A DNA stretch of 64,000 bases from Crocinitomicaceae bacterium (GTDB taxonomy: Bacteria > Bacteroidota > Bacteroidia > Flavobacteriales_D > Crocinitomicaceae). The notes beneath the pieces are model-generated. The model saw nothing but the letters and a program-made list of their open reading frames with translations, did no database searches and was not told the origin of the DNA. Location: positions 123,597 to 187,596 of the forward strand of contig JAGYIR010000007.1 of assembly GCA_018402525.1 (NCBI GenBank), given 5' to 3'. Positions 18,296-27,530 of the stretch are shown in pieces. Position 1 is the stretch's first letter, and the number at the start of each line of letters is the position of its first letter. The position numbers and the translations under genes are program-made.

Positions 18296-18731
18296 CCATT
18301 ACTTCATCTGCCAAATCAGCAAAATCCGCCATGGAGCCTTCGATCATTTCGAAGTACTTAGACTTGTCCCAAATTTCAATTCGATCGTTGTAAGCGATGA
18401 GCATCACTTCCTGCTTTAACCCCACACGATCCATGTGAGCAACAGGTACGAGTACACGCCCAGCCGCATCAAGACTAATCAACTTAGCACCTTGATGAAA
18501 CAAACGATAAAACATACGATTCTTGGGTTTGAACAGGTTCATCTTCGAGAGTTTCTCGCTTATTTTTTCCCATTCGGTAAGCGGGAAAAGCGTGAGGCAA
18601 TCTTCAAAACCTTTATTCAACATGAAATCTCTTTGACAAGCAGGCGGAAGTTGCTTCCGTAAACCGGAAGGAAACATGAAACGCCCTTTCGCGTCCAATT
18701 TCACTTCAAATTCTCCTACTAGTCCTGCCAT
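18273..18731 (-). CDS. mraZ: Transcriptional regulator MraZ
   Basis: A 152-residue protein with two AbrB-like SpoVT/MraZ domains: residues 5-50 (GEFEVKLDAKGRFMFPSGLRKQL) and 80-130 (AKLISLDAAGRVLVPVAHM), each with the DxxGR motif. MraZ forms a ring-shaped oligomer that binds direct repeats in front of its own operon and adjusts expression of the division cluster. It is the first gene of the cluster. Candidate operators are the tandem repeats at 18762-18781, some 30-50 bases upstream of its start. Confidence 0.97.
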   Translation of the reverse strand: MAGLVGEFEVKLDAKGRFMFPSGLRKQLPPACQRDFMLNKGFEDCLTLFPLTEWEKISEKLSKMNLFKPKNRMFYRLFHQGAKLISLDAAGRVLVPVAHMDRVGLKQEVMLIAYNDRIEIWDKSKYFEMIEGSMADFADLADEVMGDLDNGE

Positions 18732-18761
18732 AACGGTATTATAATGGGTAAAAATACTCAG

Positions 18762-18781
18762 ATTTTACCACTTTTTACCAC
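18762..18781 (-). promoter_or_regulatory. Putative MraZ operator, two tandem decamers
   Basis: On the minus strand the decamers GTGGTAAAAA and GTGGTAAAAT follow one another directly with a 10-base period, just upstream of mraZ. Known MraZ sites are short TGGG-like direct repeats with a 10-base period in the mraZ promoter; the position and spacing here match, while the exact bases are inferred. Confidence 0.6.
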
Positions 18782-18887
18782 CAACTTTCATATTGTTCAT
18801 AAGTCTAAACGGTTAATTCGCGAAAAGGTTGCATTGATGATCGACAAAATTCCCTATAAATAGTAGAATACAGCAATTTTATCAAAA

Positions 18888-18907
18888 GTGGTAGAAAGTG
18901 GTATAAA
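18888..18907 (+). promoter_or_regulatory. Second pair of MraZ-like decamers, opposite orientation
   Basis: GTGGTAGAAA and GTGGTATAAA on the plus strand, again with a 10-base period, lie 82-101 bases upstream of the EamA gene. They match the mraZ-side repeats in eight or nine of ten positions, so one regulator may bind both sides of the divergent region. Confidence 0.5.
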
Positions 18908-18957
18908 ATTCTAGTGATGTTGAAAACTCCGACTTTATCCACAAATTTTCTATGAGA

Positions 18958-18986
18958 TTGTGTGGTACAAAATTTAGCTACATTTG
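18958..18986 (+). promoter_or_regulatory. Bacteroidota-type promoter of the EamA gene with embedded GTGGTA box
   Basis: TTG (18958-18960), an 18-base spacer and TACATTTG (18979-18986) fit the Bacteroidota consensus TTG/TAnnTTTG. The ATG at 18990 comes only three bases later, so transcription should start at or next to the start codon, giving a leaderless mRNA. A single GTGGTACAAA decamer (18962-18971) lies between the two elements, where a bound regulator would block RNA polymerase. Confidence 0.6.
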
Positions 18987-18989
18987 CAC

Positions 18990-19922
18990 ATGTCTAAAGA
19001 GATGAAGTGTTGGGTTTTGCTAATTTCCCTGGCCTGTATTTGGGGGAGTTCTTTCATTTTGATGAAAAAGGCGATGTTCACCGATGATGGCGAGGCAATT
19101 TTCAGTGATTCGCAGGTCGGATCTTTGCGCATAGCCATTGCTTCCTTCGTTCTTTTGCCTTTTGCGCTTCGTGCATTGTCCAAACTGAAGGATTTTAAAG
19201 TGTTTCTATTACTCACAGTGGTGGGATTGCTTGGGAATTTCTTTCCCGCTTTTTTATTTACCTATGCTGAAACTGGAATTTCTTCGGGTTACGCTGGTAT
19301 GTTGAACAGTTTCACTCCCATTTTCGCATTATTGATAGGCTTCTTCTTTTTTAAAGATCGGTTGACAAAAATTCAAGTGGTTGGAGTTGTAATCGGGACG
19401 ATTGGCGTTGTTGCGCTCATGCTTTCTGGCAGAGATTTGTCGATTAACGGTGGAATGATTCACATCCTAGCCATTGTATTGGCAACAATTTTCTATGCGA
19501 TTAGTCTAAATACCATTCGACATAAATTACAATCCCTGAAAAGCTTTCAGATTAGTTCCTTGTCCTTTTTGATAATTTTCTTGCCGAGTGTGGTTGTTAG
19601 TCTACTCAATGGCAGTGTGACGACCATCCGAGAAAACCCACATGCTTCAGAAGGACTGATGTACCTAGGAGCCCTCAGCATTGTTGGAACTGCCTTTGCC
19701 GTGATTATCTTTAATCGTTTGATTACCTTGTCATCAGTGTTGTATGCGAGCAGCGTGACCTACCTCATTCCCATCGTTGCGGTGATTATCGGATTCTCCT
19801 TTCATGAGAAAATCAACATGTACCAAATCGGCTCGATGTTGATCGTTTTATCGGGTGTTTTTATTGCAAACGTGCTTCCGAAGTTGAAAAAAAGAAAAAA
19901 TGAAGCAATAAAATACGATTAA
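18990..19922 (+). CDS. EamA/DMT-family transporter
   Basis: A 310-residue membrane protein with ten predicted hydrophobic helices in two EamA halves (about 5-140 and 150-295), the fold of drug/metabolite transporters and RhaT-like permeases. The first helix ends IWGSSFILMKKAM, the usual start of an EamA repeat, and the C-terminus is basic. Substrate cannot be told from sequence. I chose the ATG at 18990 rather than the TTG six bases earlier because the TTG lies within the promoter -7 element. It is divergent from mraZ and has MraZ-like boxes in its promoter; otherwise it has no obvious link to cell division. Confidence 0.9.
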   Translation: MSKEMKCWVLLISLACIWGSSFILMKKAMFTDDGEAIFSDSQVGSLRIAIASFVLLPFALRALSKLKDFKVFLLLTVVGLLGNFFPAFLFTYAETGISSGYAGMLNSFTPIFALLIGFFFFKDRLTKIQVVGVVIGTIGVVALMLSGRDLSINGGMIHILAIVLATIFYAISLNTIRHKLQSLKSFQISSLSFLIIFLPSVVVSLLNGSVTTIRENPHASEGLMYLGALSIVGTAFAVIIFNRLITLSSVLYASSVTYLIPIVAVIIGFSFHEKINMYQIGSMLIVLSGVFIANVLPKLKKRKNEAIKYD

Positions 19923-19924
19923 GG

Positions 19925-19954
19925 TTGTATTGTTTGGAAAAATACATATCTTTG
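19925..19954 (+). promoter_or_regulatory. Promoter of rplU-rpmA
   Basis: TTG at 19925-19927 and TATCTTTG at 19947-19954, separated by 19 bases, match the Bacteroidota TTG/TAnnTTTG consensus. The start codon of rplU is 42 bases further on, leaving an AT-rich leader of about 35 bases. Confidence 0.7.
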
Positions 19955-19995
19955 TCCTCCAATTTTTAAGTAAAATTAATTAATAATTAAGCTAT

Positions 19996-20307
19996 ATGTA
20001 CGCAATAGTAGAGATAGCAGGGCAGCAGTTTAAAGTGCAAAAAGACCAAAAAATCTTTGTACACCGTTTAGACGCAGAAGCAGGTAAGAAAGTAAATTTC
20101 GATAAAGTGCTTTTAGTTGAAAACGATGGGAAAGTAACACTTGGCGCCCCGGCTATAAAAGGTGCAACCGTTTCTGCAAAAGTAGAAGAGCACGTAAAAG
20201 GAGACAAAGTAATCGTTTTTAGAAAGAAACGAAGAAAAGGTTACAAAAAGAAAAATGGACATCGTCAGTGCTTTACAGCAATTACGATTACAGATATTAA
20301 AGCGTAA
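19996..20307 (+). CDS. rplU: 50S ribosomal protein L21
   Basis: 103-residue large-subunit protein that contacts 23S rRNA. It begins [18 protein letters not shown], the standard L21 opening, and has the basic ending [18 protein letters not shown]. First gene of the rplU-rpmA operon, with a clear promoter in front and a terminator after rpmA. Confidence 0.98.
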   Translation: MYAIVEIAGQQFKVQKDQKIFVHRLDAEAGKKVNFDKVLLVENDGKVTLGAPAIKGATVSAKVEEHVKGDKVIVFRKKRRKGYKKKNGHRQCFTAITITDIKA

Positions 20308-20314
20308 GAACTTC

Positions 20315-20331
20315 CTCCAATTTTTTTGGAG
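20315..20331 (+). promoter_or_regulatory. Small hairpin between rplU and rpmA
   Basis: CTCCAA (20315-20320) and TTGGAG (20326-20331) with five T between them form a short stem, 15 bases before the rpmA start. CCTCCAATTTTT also occurs in the rplU leader (from 19956), so the same half-site comes in front of both genes. It may affect translation of rpmA; too weak for a terminator, as transcription must pass. Confidence 0.4.
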
Positions 20332-20346
20332 ATAAAATTTAATAAA

Positions 20347-20616
20347 ATGGCACATAAGAAAGGAGTCGGTAGTTCGAAAAATGGTCGTGAATCAGAAAGC
20401 AAGCGTTTAGGCGTTAAGATTTTTGGTGGACAAGCTGCAATTGCAGGAAACATCATTATTCGTCAAAGAGGAACTCAACACCACCCAGGAACTAATGTTG
20501 GAATTGGAAAAGACCACACATTATATGCGTTGACTGATGGATTGGTAGAATTCCGTAAAAAGAAAAATAATCGTTCGTTTGTATCGGTAGTTCCATTTGA
20601 GAACGCTGAGGCTTAA
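20347..20616 (+). CDS. rpmA: 50S ribosomal protein L27
   Basis: 89-residue large-subunit protein whose N-terminal tail reaches the peptidyl transferase centre. The start [20 protein letters not shown] is canonical, without the cleaved extension of Firmicutes. An in-frame TTG upstream (20326) lies in the hairpin and is not a credible start. The rest ([21 protein letters not shown]) is typical. Confidence 0.98.
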   Translation: MAHKKGVGSSKNGRESESKRLGVKIFGGQAAIAGNIIIRQRGTQHHPGTNVGIGKDHTLYALTDGLVEFRKKKNNRSFVSVVPFENAEA

Positions 20617-20639
20617 GAAACGAATTCATATTGAATTAG

Positions 20640-20672
20640 AAACCGTTCGCTAGTAGTGAACGGTTTTTTTTT
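20640..20672 (+). terminator. Terminator of rplU-rpmA
   Basis: AACCGTTC (20641-20648) and GAACGGTT (20658-20665) form an 8-base stem followed by a run of nine T (20664-20672). It begins 24 bases after the rpmA stop. On the other strand it is also close to the end of the convergent nuclease gene. Confidence 0.92.
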
Positions 20673-20689
20673 GCTTTAGAATTTTCTCA

Positions 20690-23523
20690 TTAATCACAAT
20701 ACTGACAATACGAAAACATCTTTCCACCAACATGACGAAATGGAACTTCATCGTCGTAGATTTCTTCCATGAGTTGACCCAAGCACGATGGGAATTCATC
20801 GAGGAGTTCCTCCAAAGCAACCATCTTTCCTGGTTTGAGTGTAAAAGGTTGATTTTTGTTTGAAATAAATGAAATAATACTCGATTCCGCAATAACTCCA
20901 TGTGCTTGTTGGTACAAAAACGCATAGTACATCAACTGCAAGGTGTGTTTTCTACTTCGCAATGAACCGACTGTATCTTCAACTGTTTCATCCTTCGTGC
21001 GCAGTTGTACTTCTGTATCAGCAACCTTCCCCGATTTGTAATCAATGATTCTAACACGGTCGCCAATACTGTCAATGCGATCAATGTGACCGACCAGATG
21101 AACTTTCTTGGTTTCACCAAATACTTCCACTTCAATGTCAGTTTCATACTTTCGCTCCAATGCCTCGATAAAAACCAGTTCGGTTTGTTGTGCTAAAAAA
21201 TCGATTTCGGAGGTTAAAAATTGTTTCGTCAACGTGTCTGCCATTTTGTAGGAAAGCAAATTCTTTCCTTTCATAAACGCATCCTCATCGCCGTTGAAAT
21301 GCTCTTTGAACTTTCTGTGCAGCACCAATTTGTACTGCTTGAGCATAGCTTCGACATCCCAAGAGGTGATGTTGCTCGGTGCTGGTGTAACCTTCACTCC
21401 ATCTTTGTCGAAACGTGCAAATGGCGTGTAGAGTTCTTCGAGTGTTGCGTGAATAAAGGTTCCAAAAGTCGTGTGTTCAATTTCTTCTTCTACCTCATCT
21501 TGCTCACCAAATTCCATGATGTAGCGGAAGTAAAAATCCAACGGACATTCAATGAATTTTTTAAACATCGAAGCCGAGGCTGATTGCGCAAATAACTCAT
21601 CCAATCGCAATTTTATTTCTTCTGTTTTCGGGATTTCCTTGTGCTGGACTTCACGTTGTGCATCCAAAGAATAAATGCTTTTCTTGATTTTTACATTTGG
21701 GTTTACGCGACTTAATTCCATTTCCAACTGCATCAAATAACGGCTCGGTTCGTTGCTTCCGATTGCCTCCGTAGCTGTTGAATAGGTCACAAACAATTCC
21801 TCGCACTGGTGCAACAATCGATAAAAGTGATGCGCAAAAAGTCCTTGCTTCTCACGTGGTGTCGGCAATCCCAAGTAACGTCTCAAATCCATCGGAATCA
21901 TGGTTTGAATTGGATTGGTAGGTGGAAGTTTCCCTTCGTTCATGCCAATACAAATGATGCGTTTAAAATCCAGAGCACGCGTTTCTAATAATCCCATGAT
22001 TTGCAATCCGTCCAGTGGATTTCCATGGTACGCAATGCTTTTCGTCCCCCAATGTTGATTGAACAACAGTTTAAACGATTTTAAACTCATCATCAGGAAT
22101 GCCTTCATCAATTAAATTCTGGAAATCGACCAATGCCTTGTCAAAACACTCGATGACTGCTTTTTCAAACGCATACATCTCCCCAAATCGCTCGTAGAAA
22201 TGAATATTTAGACTGCGAATCGTTGTCAGTACATCTGACCATTGATTGTTCCATGGTTGCGTGATTTTCTCTAATAATTTTGAGACATCTTCTGCCTAAA
22301 TCGAGCTTGGTTGGATTTAAGAAAATACGGTTGTGTCGAATGATATCGGATTCGATGGAAATTAGCTTTCTCTTCTCTTCTTCGCTTAAGGTCGCCAGTA
22401 AAAATGGGTGACTCCAAAATGCTTGTAAATCGCTGAAATAAATTGAACTGGTGTTGAACCGTGTTTTGTTTTCTTGAATGGAAAAAAGCAAATCGATCCA
22501 TGTACGAAGCGCCGTATTTCGAATCGGTAAACCGAGTGTGATGTTCGCTTTTTCAATTTTTCTAGGTAGATTTTTGATCACGGAACCAATCAAGGATTCG
22601 TCTGCCAAAAGCAACAATGTCTGATTAATTTCTTCCTTCGATGAAGCTTCCAAAATTGTGGCGGCTGCCTTGACTTGACCAGTGTTTTGCGCGCATTCAA
22701 TCATTTCGATTTTCAACTCTTTTGTCGCGAGATTGTTCTCAATCCCTTCCCATTTTTTCCCGTCTAGCGAGATGGATAATTCACGCAAAAATCTTCCTGC
22801 TTCGTGCTGTTTATTGTCAAGGTAATACGCATCCGCATCGACCAAAACATGTGCTCTTCCCAATTTTTCCAACTGTCGAATGATGGTCAATTCGGCTTTG
22901 GAAAGTGCATTGAATCCTGCAAACAGGAATACACTTTCTTTGTCCTGCTGAAACAATACGTCGATGTTGTTTGCCAAATAATTGAATGCTCCTCCAGCGT
23001 AACTGCATTTCTTCTTGTCCAATGCTTTGTTCAGCGCGTGGTAGTATCCCGGCAACCGATCCCAAAACTCCATGAAGCGCCTTTGTCCTTCCGATAAAGG
23101 CTGATTGTTTTCTTCTGAATTAAAACTCCACTGCTCAATTTCCTTGATGTCCGCCAAGTTTCGAAACACGTCCTTCGCATCTAACAAATACCGATCGATC
23201 TCGTTAAAATCAGCGATGAGAATATTTCCCCACGTAATGAATTCATCAAAGGAACGATCTTCTTCTGTTTTCGCTTGAGCGAATTGAATGTTGAATAACT
23301 CAATCAATACACGGGTTTTATCAATCACCGCTTTATCGCTGTGTGATTTCACCCATTGATCAATCGTAATCATTTTTGGAGCGAACACAGGCCGCTGGAA
23401 TGCATTAAAGAGTGAAGTCGCCAAATACTTTTTTGCACGCTCCGAAGGCAGAACGATTGTTAAATGATTCAGTGGTAAATCATTCTCAAGAATGTAGTTG
23501 GCTATTTTATCGGTAAACTTCAT
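20690..23523 (-). pseudogene. AddB-like PD-(D/E)XK exonuclease family protein, broken by two frameshifts
   Basis: Start MKFTDKIANYIL and LTIVLPSERAKKYLA open an AddB-like protein of about 940 residues with an inactivated helicase half and a C-terminal RecB-type nuclease. The nuclease shows a Cys in ECPLDFYFRY, GHIDRID, IIDYKSG and a final CQYC, as in iron-sulphur nucleases, although the last Cys of that set is missing. The frame is good from 23523 to 22296; the second frame (AEDVSKLLEKITQPWNNQW) runs from 22295 to about 22083; the third (SFKLLFNQHWGTKS) runs to 20690. One extra G in a GG (22295-22296) and one extra A in an A4 run (22079-22082) restore one protein. Likely role in double-strand break repair with an AddA partner not seen here. 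Confidence 0.82.
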
Positions 23524-23524
23524 G

Positions 23525-24640
23525 CTATTTTTTTTGAGTGATAAAGTTCCAGTAAGTTGATCGATTCAGTACTGAGGACTTTATGGTTGGATAGAGATCC
23601 GAAAAGCTTTTGGGGAGTTTGACTTTCTTGCGTTTCTCCCAATCCGTTTTGTAGGCACGAATTCCGTTCGGTGTGACTTCCAGAAAATCCATTTGCTGTT
23701 GCGTATGCGTTTTCCAGAAAAAAGTCTCGTGTGGTAATTGTTGCATGCGGATCCATTTCATTCGCTCGGAGATGACGTAGTTTCGCCACAATTCATTCAT
23801 ATCGTTGCGCATGAACGTAGCATTGAAATTATTGATGAGCACATTTCGAATCCCGTTATCCGCGAAATAAATCACGTTGGATTTTTTTAGTTCGTAACGA
23901 TGTCCATTGTAATAGGATGGTAAGCGGTACAGGAGAAATGCATCTTCCAGCAACTGCACGTAGCGCTCGACTGTTTCATTGTCGAGTCCACACCGCTCTG
24001 CGACTTCATTGTACGAAACGGCGTCACCGACCGAGAATGCCAATACTTGCAACATGCGAATGAGTTTATCTCCCTTGTTGATTCGCTCTGCACTGCTGAG
24101 TTTGGTGAAAATCGCTTCTTGCATGATTTCACGCAATGTGACTTCTGCCATGCTTAAATCGGCGAGTACTTCTGGGTAATTTCCGTATACCAATCGTTCT
24201 TCAAGTAAACGCTCTTCTTCCGGCAATCCAAAATGTTGTGCAGACTCATAAAACGATGGCGCAAAAACGTTGATTTCAAGTCCCGCTAGACGCATAGCTT
24301 CTAATAATTCCGGCTGTACTTTTGGAATGTAAGAACACGAAACGACAACGGTGGCATTTACCTCGCCCATCAACACACTTTCCAGCAATTCGTTTAACGT
24401 TGAGAGGTATTGAGCTTCATACAATACAATATAATTTTGTTGACCGTCGAGACCGAACGCTTCAATTTTTTCTCGCGTTTTCTTTTCGGAACAATTCAAA
24501 AACTGGAAGTCAATTCCCAGCGCTTTAAATCCCACTTCAATGAGCGTTCGTTTGCCAACTCTTCGTGGACCTTGAATAAAAAGAAGTTTGTTTTCCGTGA
24601 CTTTCTGTGTAAAATCTGCTTGTTGAATACGAGGGATCAT
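23525..24640 (-). CDS. ATP-binding protein of the AAA_14/DUF4143 type
   Basis: 371-residue protein with an N-terminal P-loop (FIQGPRRVGKRTLIEVG, residues about 18-34), a helical middle, a winged-helix-like part (YNEVAERCGLDNETVERYVQLLEDAFLL) and a C-terminal restriction-endonuclease-like DUF4143 region. The Walker B strand reads YIVLYEAQYL, with Tyr where most members have Asp, so ATP hydrolysis may be weak or lost. These ATPases are widespread and mostly uncharacterised. It ends one base before the start of the AddB-like gene, so the two form an operon, which hints at a DNA-related job but does not prove it. Confidence 0.85.
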   Translation of the reverse strand: MIPRIQQADFTQKVTENKLLFIQGPRRVGKRTLIEVGFKALGIDFQFLNCSEKKTREKIEAFGLDGQQNYIVLYEAQYLSTLNELLESVLMGEVNATVVVSCSYIPKVQPELLEAMRLAGLEINVFAPSFYESAQHFGLPEEERLLEERLVYGNYPEVLADLSMAEVTLREIMQEAIFTKLSSAERINKGDKLIRMLQVLAFSVGDAVSYNEVAERCGLDNETVERYVQLLEDAFLLYRLPSYYNGHRYELKKSNVIYFADNGIRNVLINNFNATFMRNDMNELWRNYVISERMKWIRMQQLPHETFFWKTHTQQQMDFLEVTPNGIRAYKTDWEKRKKVKLPKSFSDLYPTIKSSVLNRSTYWNFITQKK

Positions 24641-24701
24641 GCTGTTTGGTTTAATACAGCCAATTTAGTATTTTTCCGTAAAAATCAATTGAAAAATCCG
24701 A

Positions 24702-25913
24702 TTAATCTACCCAAACACCGTCAAAAAACTTGTGGGCACGTTTTGAATTCATGAATTTATTTCCTCCAAACGCTTTGATAATTGCGAAATGATCTTCACT
24801 TGTCACGATGCGCACCCAGAACAATCCATCCGTGTAATTGTCAGCAATTCCTTGATAAGCCACTCCACCATGATCGAGTTCAATGCGCTTCACAGGGCTT
24901 TCAGCAGGACTTCCGATATACGTTCGAGCGATTTCATCTAAGTCAAGGTCGTCTGACAGTTCATACAATTCAACAATGTACGTATTCCCTTGACCTAGAT
25001 CTCTGTAGACCAGTTTTAGCTCAAAGCCTTCACCTTCATCTTCCACACTGATTGGTTTTCCAGGAAATACTACCCGCAAGTGATTTTGATCGTCCTGAAA
25101 ACTATAATTCTTTTTGGATCTTACATTCTTCTCAGCAACGGTTTGGTTCTCACTGTACGAAGCCATTACCTTTCTCACGTTATACCCTTTACTTCTGAGC
25201 AAATTGATTAATCCGCTCGATCCAGCAAGATGTCCCGCTCCAACAGCACAAAACAATGACGATTTATTTTCTTTAAGCAGTGAATCCAGTTTGGTGCTCA
25301 TTCCAAAATTGCGTTCGACAATCAAGCGATTATAGCCTTTTGAATACACCGATAAATTAGACCGCAAGTACTCGTCTATTGTGTAAATATCTCCTCTTAA
25401 GTATATATCGATCAACTCGCTGTTCGACGTATATCTGTAATAATCGTGATTCAGAGTTCCCAATTCGTACATCACGTCAACTTGAAATTCAACAGTCTCC
25501 AATTTCTCAAATTGTTTTCCTGCGTTGTAGCAATATTGTTGAAAATAGGCATCTAAAAATTGCGGCATTCCGTCTTCGTCGCCGTACATCGTCTCGCTTG
25601 ACTCCAAAGAACTTCCATAAGGATTTCCTTCATTGTCGTAATTCATGCTGACATGTGAAGAACGTGTATCCAACTCATCAAAAAGTGAGAAAATATCCGC
25701 TTCGAGTACAATCATTTTTGCTTGATCCAATGCATAGTAAGTTGAATCGGAGAGGTGAAATAATTCTTTGTCATTTGAATGGAGACTTCCAAACAAGTAC
25801 GATTTTTCCTTCAAACCGTTCCCAGAGATCTCCCACAGCAGCTGGTGATCTTCATTAATGCTTTGCGCTAGGCAGGTAACAGACACAAAAAAGGGGAGAA
25901 TATATTTCAGCAT
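24702..25913 (-). CDS. TraB/GumN family exported protein
   Basis: 403 residues: signal peptide (1-16, cleavage near CLAQS), then a TraB/GumN domain with the typical beginning HQLLWEISGNGLKEKSYLFGSLHS, whose GSLH motif includes a conserved His, and later ERNFGMSTKLDSLLKENKSSLFCAVGAGHLAG with the GAGH motif. The family is related to Tiki proteases and erythromycin esterase-like folds; bacterial members are poorly understood, possibly metal-dependent peptidases. The C-terminal 140 residues form an extra beta-rich domain. Stands alone on the minus strand between the ATPase and hutI. Confidence 0.88.
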   Translation of the reverse strand: MLKYILPFFVSVTCLAQSINEDHQLLWEISGNGLKEKSYLFGSLHSNDKELFHLSDSTYYALDQAKMIVLEADIFSLFDELDTRSSHVSMNYDNEGNPYGSSLESSETMYGDEDGMPQFLDAYFQQYCYNAGKQFEKLETVEFQVDVMYELGTLNHDYYRYTSNSELIDIYLRGDIYTIDEYLRSNLSVYSKGYNRLIVERNFGMSTKLDSLLKENKSSLFCAVGAGHLAGSSGLINLLRSKGYNVRKVMASYSENQTVAEKNVRSKKNYSFQDDQNHLRVVFPGKPISVEDEGEGFELKLVYRDLGQGNTYIVELYELSDDLDLDEIARTYIGSPAESPVKRIELDHGGVAYQGIADNYTDGLFWVRIVTSEDHFAIIKAFGGNKFMNSKRAHKFFDGVWVD

Positions 25914-25943
25914 ACGACAATTAAATTACACAAATTTACCGAA

Positions 25944-27176
25944 TTAGACAATAACTCGTTCAAAATGGTTATCACCAAATGCATAAGGGATGTACGCTAA
26001 ATTGGGAATTACTTTAGTAATGATAATTGGTGTTTTCTTACCCAATGAGATAGTGCCATGCGTTTCACTCAAATCCATTGCATAGGCCGCGTTAATGGTG
26101 AGTGCGTTCAATGCTTCTTCCGGGGTCATTTTCATTTTAACGCATGCCAAGGACCACACAAAGCCAAGATTTCCGCTCGGTGTCGAACCCGGGTTGAAGT
26201 CACTTGCCAAACAAACCGGAAGGTCGTTTTCCATCATTCTCCGTGCATCACCGAACGGAATCGATAAAAAATGAGAGCAACTTGGTAAAATCGTAGGAAT
26301 AGTAGCACTATTTTTCAGCGCTTCGATGTCGTCATCTGCCAATTCCTCCAAATGATCTACAGAAAGGGCACCTAATTCTACTGCCTTTCTAATTCCACCC
26401 ATCGCTGAAAATTGATTAACGTGGACTTTTGGCTTCAATCCGATCTTGATTCCAGCTTCCAATATTTCACTCATTTGTTCCACGCTGAAATAATTGCGCT
26501 CGCAAAAAACATCGATGTAATCGGCCAGCTTTTCTTTTTCAATCGCAGGAATCATTTCGTTGATGATGAGATCAATGTATCCGCGATGATTCTCTTTGTA
26601 TTCGGTTGGAAAAGCGTGCGCACCTAAAAACGTTGCTTTGATTTCAATGGCACATTCTTCTTTCAAGCGTTTAATGACCCGTAGCATTTTGAGTTCTGCT
26701 TCGACTGTCAATCCGTAACCTGATTTGATTTCTAAAGCTCCTGTTCCATAAGAAATCAAACGTTCAATTCGCTCTTTTGCCTTTGCAACCAATTCATCTT
26801 CGTACATTTCCTGTAAACGACGCGCAGAATTTAAAATTCCTCCACCACGTAAGGCGATTTCTTCGTAGGACAATCCGTTGATTCGATCCACAAATTCTTC
26901 TTCACGCGATTGTGCAAATACCGTGTGTGTATGAGAATCACAAAAGGCAGGCAACACAAATTTTCCTTCAGCATCAATGACTTCCAAATCTCTCCAGTCG
27001 GTTATTCCTCCCCACTCACTCATTGGACCATACGCTACAATCACACCATCTTCTAACGCCAAATAAGCATTCTCGATGATGGGTAATTCACGCATTTCTT
27101 TACCTTTTCTCATCATTGGTAAATCCTCTCCACATTGCACCAACCCCTTAATATTCTTGATCAAAATTTTTTTCAT
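25944..27176 (-). CDS. hutI: Imidazolonepropionase
   Basis: Zinc amidohydrolase of histidine breakdown that opens 4-imidazolone-5-propionate to N-formimino-L-glutamate. Metal ligands of the HxH motif are in FCDSHTHTVFA (about residue 78), followed by the substrate-binding region RGGGILNSARRL, the GTGALEIKSGYGL loop, HVNQFSAMGG and DFNPGSTPSG. 410 residues is normal. The other hut genes (hutH, hutU, hutG) are not next to it in the window, so the pathway is dispersed or incomplete. Confidence 0.97.
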   Translation of the reverse strand: MKKILIKNIKGLVQCGEDLPMMRKGKEMRELPIIENAYLALEDGVIVAYGPMSEWGGITDWRDLEVIDAEGKFVLPAFCDSHTHTVFAQSREEEFVDRINGLSYEEIALRGGGILNSARRLQEMYEDELVAKAKERIERLISYGTGALEIKSGYGLTVEAELKMLRVIKRLKEECAIEIKATFLGAHAFPTEYKENHRGYIDLIINEMIPAIEKEKLADYIDVFCERNYFSVEQMSEILEAGIKIGLKPKVHVNQFSAMGGIRKAVELGALSVDHLEELADDDIEALKNSATIPTILPSCSHFLSIPFGDARRMMENDLPVCLASDFNPGSTPSGNLGFVWSLACVKMKMTPEEALNALTINAAYAMDLSETHGTISLGKKTPIIITKVIPNLAYIPYAFGDNHFERVIV

Positions 27177-27327
27177 AACACTACAATTTTAGATAAAATG
27201 ATTGACTATATGTTAATGACTTTTGAACTATTTAATAAAACAGAACAGAATGTTCGCTCTCGCTATCATTCTCGCTCCTTTTTTGAACATGTCCCACGAA
27301 GTCCTATCTAAAACTGCTATAAACAAA

Positions 27328-27353
27328 AAAAGACGACTTTACAGTCGTCTTTT
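27328..27353 (-). terminator. Terminator of tRNA-Leu
   Basis: AGACGACT (27331-27338) and AGTCGTCT (27343-27350) with loop TTAC; flanking A and T runs extend the pairing. On the minus strand the stem is followed by a T run, placed two bases after the tRNA 3' end. The structure also works in the other direction. Confidence 0.9.
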
Positions 27354-27354
27354 G

Positions 27355-27436
27355 TACCCGAGGCCGGAATCGAACCGGCACGCCCGAAGGCACAGGATTT
27401 TGAATCCAGCGCGTCTACCAGTTCCGCCACTCGGGC
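27355..27436 (-). tRNA. tRNA-Leu (anticodon CAA)
   Basis: The reverse strand starts GCCCGAGTGGCGGAAC and ends CTCGGGTA; the acceptor pairs with one G-U at the end. The D arm GGTAGACGC, anticodon loop TTCAAAA (anticodon CAA), a long variable arm as expected for class II leucine tRNA, and the T arm GCCGGTTCGATTCCGGC are clear. CCA is not encoded. 82 bases. Confidence 0.96.
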
Positions 27437-27530
27437 ATTGGAAATGCGGGATTGCAAATTTATACAAATAATCAAATCGTACAACAAAACGGAAGATATT
27501 TTAAAAAAATCAACTTAACTAATGAAATAG

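Noticed and set aside
18935..18943. Perfect DnaA box TTATCCACA in front of the EamA gene
   Set aside because: Only one box, no dnaA, dnaN or DNA-unwinding repeat cluster nearby; a single nine-base match is expected by chance. Not called as an origin.
27223..27471. Plus-strand open frame of 82 codons over the tRNA-Leu locus
   Set aside because: It covers the tRNA gene and its terminator; the translation through the tRNA has no protein-like pattern.
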